Positions 61,161 to 64,000 of a DNA stretch of 64,000 nucleotides are shown here, in pieces. The notes under the pieces are model-generated. The model was not told the DNA's origin and made no database searches. It saw nothing but the letters and a program-made list of their open reading frames with translations. Source of the DNA: WVYX01 sp039586815 (lineage in GTDB: Bacteria; Gemmatimonadota; Gemmatimonadetes; Gemmatimonadales; GWC2-71-9); contig JBDHJR010000009.1 of NCBI GenBank assembly GCA_039586815.1, forward strand, positions 18,312 through 82,311, written 5' to 3'. Both the position numbers and the translations under genes were made by a program. The number at the start of each line of letters is the position of its first letter. Position 1 is the stretch's first letter.

Positions 61161-62864
61161 GTGCGGTTTGAGATAAACGACAAGTGCGTCAGCTGCCTGG
61201 CATGCGTGCGGGTGTGCCCGGCACAGGCGATTGCGGTTGACGGCGATCAGGTTCGCATAGTCGACGAGTCGTGCATCCGTTCGGGATCTTGCGTCCCGGC
61301 GTGTCCTCACGACGCGATCGACGCCGTCGGTGATCTCACCGAGGCCCTGACGCTGGCAGCCCGTGGGGATGCGGTGATGGTGTTGAGTGTGGAAGCGGAG
61401 GTGCACTTCCACCCGCACACACCCGAACAAGTAGTGAACGCCTGCTATGCGGCAGGCTTCCGGACGGTGCACCGCGGCGTCCTGGGCGACGAGTTGGTCG
61501 CCGAGGAGTACCGTCGGCTCTTTTCAGACCCAGGATGGGGAACGATGGTCCGCTCCACCTGCCCTGTGGTGGTGGAGCGCATACGGCACGACTACCCGGA
61601 ACTCGTGGCGTATCTCGCACCGGTGAAGACCCCCTTGGCGGCGGAGGCTGCGTACCTCCGCGAGGTGTACGGTGCCGACGTGCCGATCGTCTACGTCGGC
61701 GTGTGCATTGGCGAGGCCAATGGGGAGGTGGACGCTCTCGTGACGTTCGAAGAGCTGGAGGAGTTGTTCAGGGTGCGGGGCGTGGATCCGGCGCTCCAGG
61801 ACGGCTACTTCACGCGGATCCCGGAGGTGCGGCAGCGCCACGTGAGTACGGCCGGCGGGTTACCGCTGCCGGTGCTCAAGGTGGAGCCGCAGACCAGCCG
61901 GCGGTTCCGCAAGGTGCGGGGGCTCAAGGCGCTGAACGTGATCGCGGAGGCCGTGGTGGTGGACGGGGTGGATTTGGGGTTCGTGGACATCCTGCCGTGC
62001 GAGGGATGTCTCGACCACCCGCTGCTCGGGCCGTCGGAGCAGCTGTTCCGGCGCCGCAGGCTGGCCGAGGAGGCAGAGCCGCCGCGCAGCCCCCTGCCGG
62101 TGGTGGACCCGGAGGTGAGTGTGCCGGTGACCGCGGCCTTCGAGTTCATCCACAACGGCCGTCGGCCGTCGGCGGAGGAGCTCGAGGAGGTCATTGGGAA
62201 GATCGGCACAGCCCCGGGCGGCGTTCATTGGGACTGCGGTGCCTGTGGGTACGCCAATTGTGTGACGTTCGCCACTGCATTGTTGAGTGGCAGGGCAACG
62301 TATAGACAGTGCCCGCCTTATATGGAGCAGCGGGCAGAGGAGGCGCGCCGTCAGGCCGCCATAGATGAGCTCACGGGGCTCTCGACGTACCGGGTGCTCC
62401 GGGACCGCCTCTCGCAAGAAGTCGCGCGGAGCGAGCGAACACAGGAACCATTCGGACTGCTGTTTCTCGATCTCGATCGTTTCAAGCTGGTGAACGACCA
62501 TCACGGACACGAGGCGGGAAACGAGGTGCTGGCATCGGTGGGCCGTGAGCTCACCCGGGTGGTACGGAAGACGGATGTTGCAGCGCGTTACGGGGGTGAC
62601 GAGTTCGTCGTCATCCTGGTCGGTACCGACTCGACAGGGGTGAACCACGTAGGCGAGGTGGTGCGGGAGTCGGTCGAGGCAGTGGGCCGCGCGCTGGGAT
62701 ACGACGAAGGTGCGGTGACGGTTTCTGTAGGGGCCGCCAGCTACAACCCTCTCACGGGCGAGCCCCTGGATGCACTGGACATAGCCGACAAGGCGCTGTA
62801 CCGGGCCAAGGCGGCGGGTGGTAACAGGGTAGTAATGGGCAACGGCGGAGGCGAAGCAGCGTAA
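61161..62864 (+). CDS. Iron-sulfur / [FeFe]-hydrogenase-like diguanylate cyclase
   Basis: A 567-residue soluble protein of four parts. (1) Ferredoxin domain: C9, C12, C15, C19; second set C38, S41, C44, C48, where one cysteine is serine. (2) About 60-300: [FeFe]-hydrogenase large-subunit C-terminal-like domain with C134 (STCP), C182 (GVCIGE), and C280/C283 (PCEGC). These match the three H-cluster loop positions but not the catalytic TSCxP/MPCxxK/ExMACxxGC sequences. (3) PF04060-type Fe-S motif: C359, C362, C367, C384. (4) GGDEF domain with YGGDEF at 477-482 and an RxxD inhibitory site at 469-472. It should make c-di-GMP in response to a redox or gas signal. GTG start. Confidence 0.85.
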   Translation: MRFEINDKCVSCLACVRVCPAQAIAVDGDQVRIVDESCIRSGSCVPACPHDAIDAVGDLTEALTLAARGDAVMVLSVEAEVHFHPHTPEQVVNACYAAGFRTVHRGVLGDELVAEEYRRLFSDPGWGTMVRSTCPVVVERIRHDYPELVAYLAPVKTPLAAEAAYLREVYGADVPIVYVGVCIGEANGEVDALVTFEELEELFRVRGVDPALQDGYFTRIPEVRQRHVSTAGGLPLPVLKVEPQTSRRFRKVRGLKALNVIAEAVVVDGVDLGFVDILPCEGCLDHPLLGPSEQLFRRRRLAEEAEPPRSPLPVVDPEVSVPVTAAFEFIHNGRRPSAEELEEVIGKIGTAPGGVHWDCGACGYANCVTFATALLSGRATYRQCPPYMEQRAEEARRQAAIDELTGLSTYRVLRDRLSQEVARSERTQEPFGLLFLDLDRFKLVNDHHGHEAGNEVLASVGRELTRVVRKTDVAARYGGDEFVVILVGTDSTGVNHVGEVVRESVEAVGRALGYDEGAVTVSVGAASYNPLTGEPLDALDIADKALYRAKAAGGNRVVMGNGGGEAA

Positions 62865-62939
62865 GTCTAAGTCGTCCTTAACGATACGCTTACTGAGCCT
62901 TAACTGGCGATCTGCTTACGTGCACTCATAAGGGGAGCT

Positions 62940-63668
62940 GTGGTCAGCCCAACCGACTCGAACCTTCAGCCTGAGGTCGTGCCTGACGTGCCCGAAGCGG
63001 CACGTCCCGATCCGTGGGGCGTCAAGCGGGCTGAGAACCTGCTGACGAGCCTCCAGGGCGTGCTGTCGGCGCGGGTTGAGGTCTCCCCGGTCGGCGAGGT
63101 CACAGCCGTGCACATCCTCACCCATGCCGGCGGATCTCCCAAGCAGATGGTGCGCAACGTGGAGAGCGCGCTCCTCGCACAGCTCGGCCTCAAGGTGGAT
63201 CACCGAAAGATCAGCATTGCGCAGACGGCCGAGGTCAAGCCGATCGAGGCGCTCGAGCAGTCGGCCGTGCGGGACGAAGCGCTGAGGCGCAAGGTGATCT
63301 TCAAGAACATCGAGGTCGCTCCTGCGAGCAACCGGCGCGTGGTGGTACGGGTGACGCTGGCTGTGTCCGGCGACGAGGCGTCGGCCGATGAGGAAGTAGC
63401 CGATACGCCCAAGTCGCGCATGCAGGGAGCGGCTCGTGCGGCGCTCGCGGTGCTGGACCGGCTCCTGGCGGGCGGCACGATCGAGCTCGAGGGCATCAAG
63501 CAGGTCGAGGAGTTCGATTCCAACGTGGTCATGGTGGGAGTGCACGCCGTGGAGGGTCGGGAAACGCACCTCATTCTGGGAACTGCGGCAGCCAAGGAGA
63601 GCGCCGAGAGGGCCGCCGTCTTGGCTGTACTGGATGCCACCAACCGGTGGGTCCAATGGAGGACCTGA
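62940..63668 (+). CDS. Conserved-looking protein of unknown function
   Basis: A 242-residue soluble protein beginning at a GTG with AGGGGAGCTG upstream. I do not recognise the family. It looks like two alpha/beta halves: about 25-95 (GVLSARVEVSPVGEVTAVHI, PKQMVRNVESALLAQLGL, DHRKISIAQ) and about 115-240 (IFKNIEVAPASNRRVVVRVT, VVMVGVHAVEG, LILGTAAA, AVLAVLDATNRWV). A helix-strand repeat of this type could bind a small molecule, but no known motif is present. It follows the c-di-GMP synthase gene by 75 bp on the same strand. Confidence 0.6.
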   Translation: MVSPTDSNLQPEVVPDVPEAARPDPWGVKRAENLLTSLQGVLSARVEVSPVGEVTAVHILTHAGGSPKQMVRNVESALLAQLGLKVDHRKISIAQTAEVKPIEALEQSAVRDEALRRKVIFKNIEVAPASNRRVVVRVTLAVSGDEASADEEVADTPKSRMQGAARAALAVLDRLLAGGTIELEGIKQVEEFDSNVVMVGVHAVEGRETHLILGTAAAKESAERAAVLAVLDATNRWVQWRT

Positions 63669-63695
63669 GAGGGCGGGGATTCTGACGAGATAGTC

Positions 63696-63719
63696 GAACC
63701 CCGCGACTCGGCGGGGTTC
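63696..63719 (+). terminator. Hairpin after the unknown gene
   Basis: Nine-bp stem GAACCCCGC / GCGGGGTTC with a GACTCG loop, followed by TTGATCTG. A fair intrinsic terminator 28 bases after the stop at 63668. Confidence 0.7.
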
Positions 63720-63938
63720 TTGATCTGATAGAAGACGGTGACCCGTCGTCGCCGCTACGCCGGCGAGTCACTCAGTGCCTAGCAGAAAGGAGAAAGAGGG
63801 AGCCCCCGGGAGAGGTCTACCACGGATTGGGCAGCGGAGCCATAGCGGAAAGCAGTTGGAGCGGAGCCTCGGGCGTACCGTAGCGGGGTATGCTACTCCA
63901 CGCGGTCTGAAGGCCGTCGAAAGGAGGTGAGGCTCGAA
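63720..63938 (+). other. Gene-free, structured stretch leading to a small ORF
   Basis: A 219-bp stretch without an ORF. It holds a nested inverted repeat (GTGAC with GTCAC enclosing CGCCG/CGGCG) near 63740-63775 and another (GCGTACC / GGTATGC, one mismatch, enclosed by GGAG/CTCC) near 63860-63900, ending in a perfect AAGGAGGTGA at 63921-63930. It could be a regulatory leader. It did not match c-di-GMP, glycine, cobalamin or c-di-AMP riboswitch consensus as I recall them. Confidence 0.4.
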
Positions 63939-64000
63939 ATGTCATTCGTCTGGCTTGCCGCGCTGATCCAGAAGCTCGCAACCTTTTTCATGGCGAGCGG
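63939..64000 (+). CDS. Start of a small hydrophobic peptide or membrane protein (partial)
   Basis: An ATG eight bases after the perfect ribosome site AAGGAGGTGA (63921-63930) opens a frame that runs off the window after 20 codons: MSFVWLAALIQKLATFFMAS. It is strongly hydrophobic, with few charges. The rest is unseen, so no function is given. Confidence 0.6.
   Translation, partial: MSFVWLAALIQKLATFFMAS

Noticed and set aside
63720..63938. c-di-GMP riboswitch downstream of a GGDEF gene
   Set aside because: The characteristic GEMM-I core segments (a GCAAA-type block with the paired GNRA loop) are not found in this leader, so only an unknown structured leader is reported.

Overview
The window is a high-GC, gene-dense bacterial chromosome segment from a diderm. 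The LptF/LptG lipopolysaccharide exporter, the PilQ secretin, a SprA-type outer-membrane translocon and many lipoproteins require an outer membrane. Cytochrome c maturation (CcmABCD), haem A synthase (CtaA) and a di-haem c-type lipoprotein point to an aerobic respiratory life. The mix of SprA, type IV pili, sigma-54 regulators and the topA-trmFO-xerC-hslVU block fits Gemmatimonadota best. This is inference from gene content, not a phylogeny. No rRNA, tRNA, CRISPR array, insertion sequence or prophage was seen.

Layout. 1-3.5 kb: a VKOR-like redox membrane protein, a STAS protein and a lone receiver leading into ccmABCD. 3.5-5.1 kb (minus): ECF sigma factor, zinc anti-sigma factor and a DUF92 membrane protein. 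5.2-7 kb: an unknown protein and an M24 peptidase. 7-12.2 kb (minus): ctaA, an NhaC antiporter, lptF and lptG. 12.3-19.3 kb: sprA (2042 aa) overlapped by a glutaminyl-cyclase-like M28 lipoprotein. 19.4-46.5 kb: a large type IV pilus island holding a helix-hairpin-helix protein, pilB, pilT, pilC, a cold-shock gene, pilS and pilR. A four-gene membrane/glycosyltransferase cassette follows, then two tandem pilins behind a consensus sigma-54 promoter, three minor pilins, pilMNOPQ and two related lipoproteins, closed by a strong terminator. 46.6-55.1 kb: aroC-aroK and topA-trmFO-xerC-hslV-hslU. 55.2-59.4 kb: argF, gcvT, mogA and a sigma-54 activator with a degenerate receiver. 59.4-60.9 kb (minus): a di-haem lipoprotein and a small Cro/CI regulator with its own promoter and operator. 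61-64 kb: an iron-sulfur/hydrogenase-like diguanylate cyclase, a protein of unknown function and the start of a small hydrophobic peptide behind a long leader.

How the genes work together. PilS/PilR plus sigma-54 most likely drive pilA. PilB, PilT, PilC and PilMNOPQ build, power and retract the fibre. The dolichol-phosphate-mannose-synthase-like enzyme and two GT-C/TMTC-like membrane proteins just upstream of pilA are candidates for pilin or surface-protein O-glycosylation. SprA and the overlapping cyclase suggest type 9-like secretion with N-terminal pyroglutamate formation.

The best candidates for something undescribed are the ferredoxin / hydrogenase-like / Fe-S / GGDEF fusion at 61161-62864, the sprA-cyclase pair, the glycosylation cassette, and the lipoprotein pair appended to the pilMNOPQ operon.
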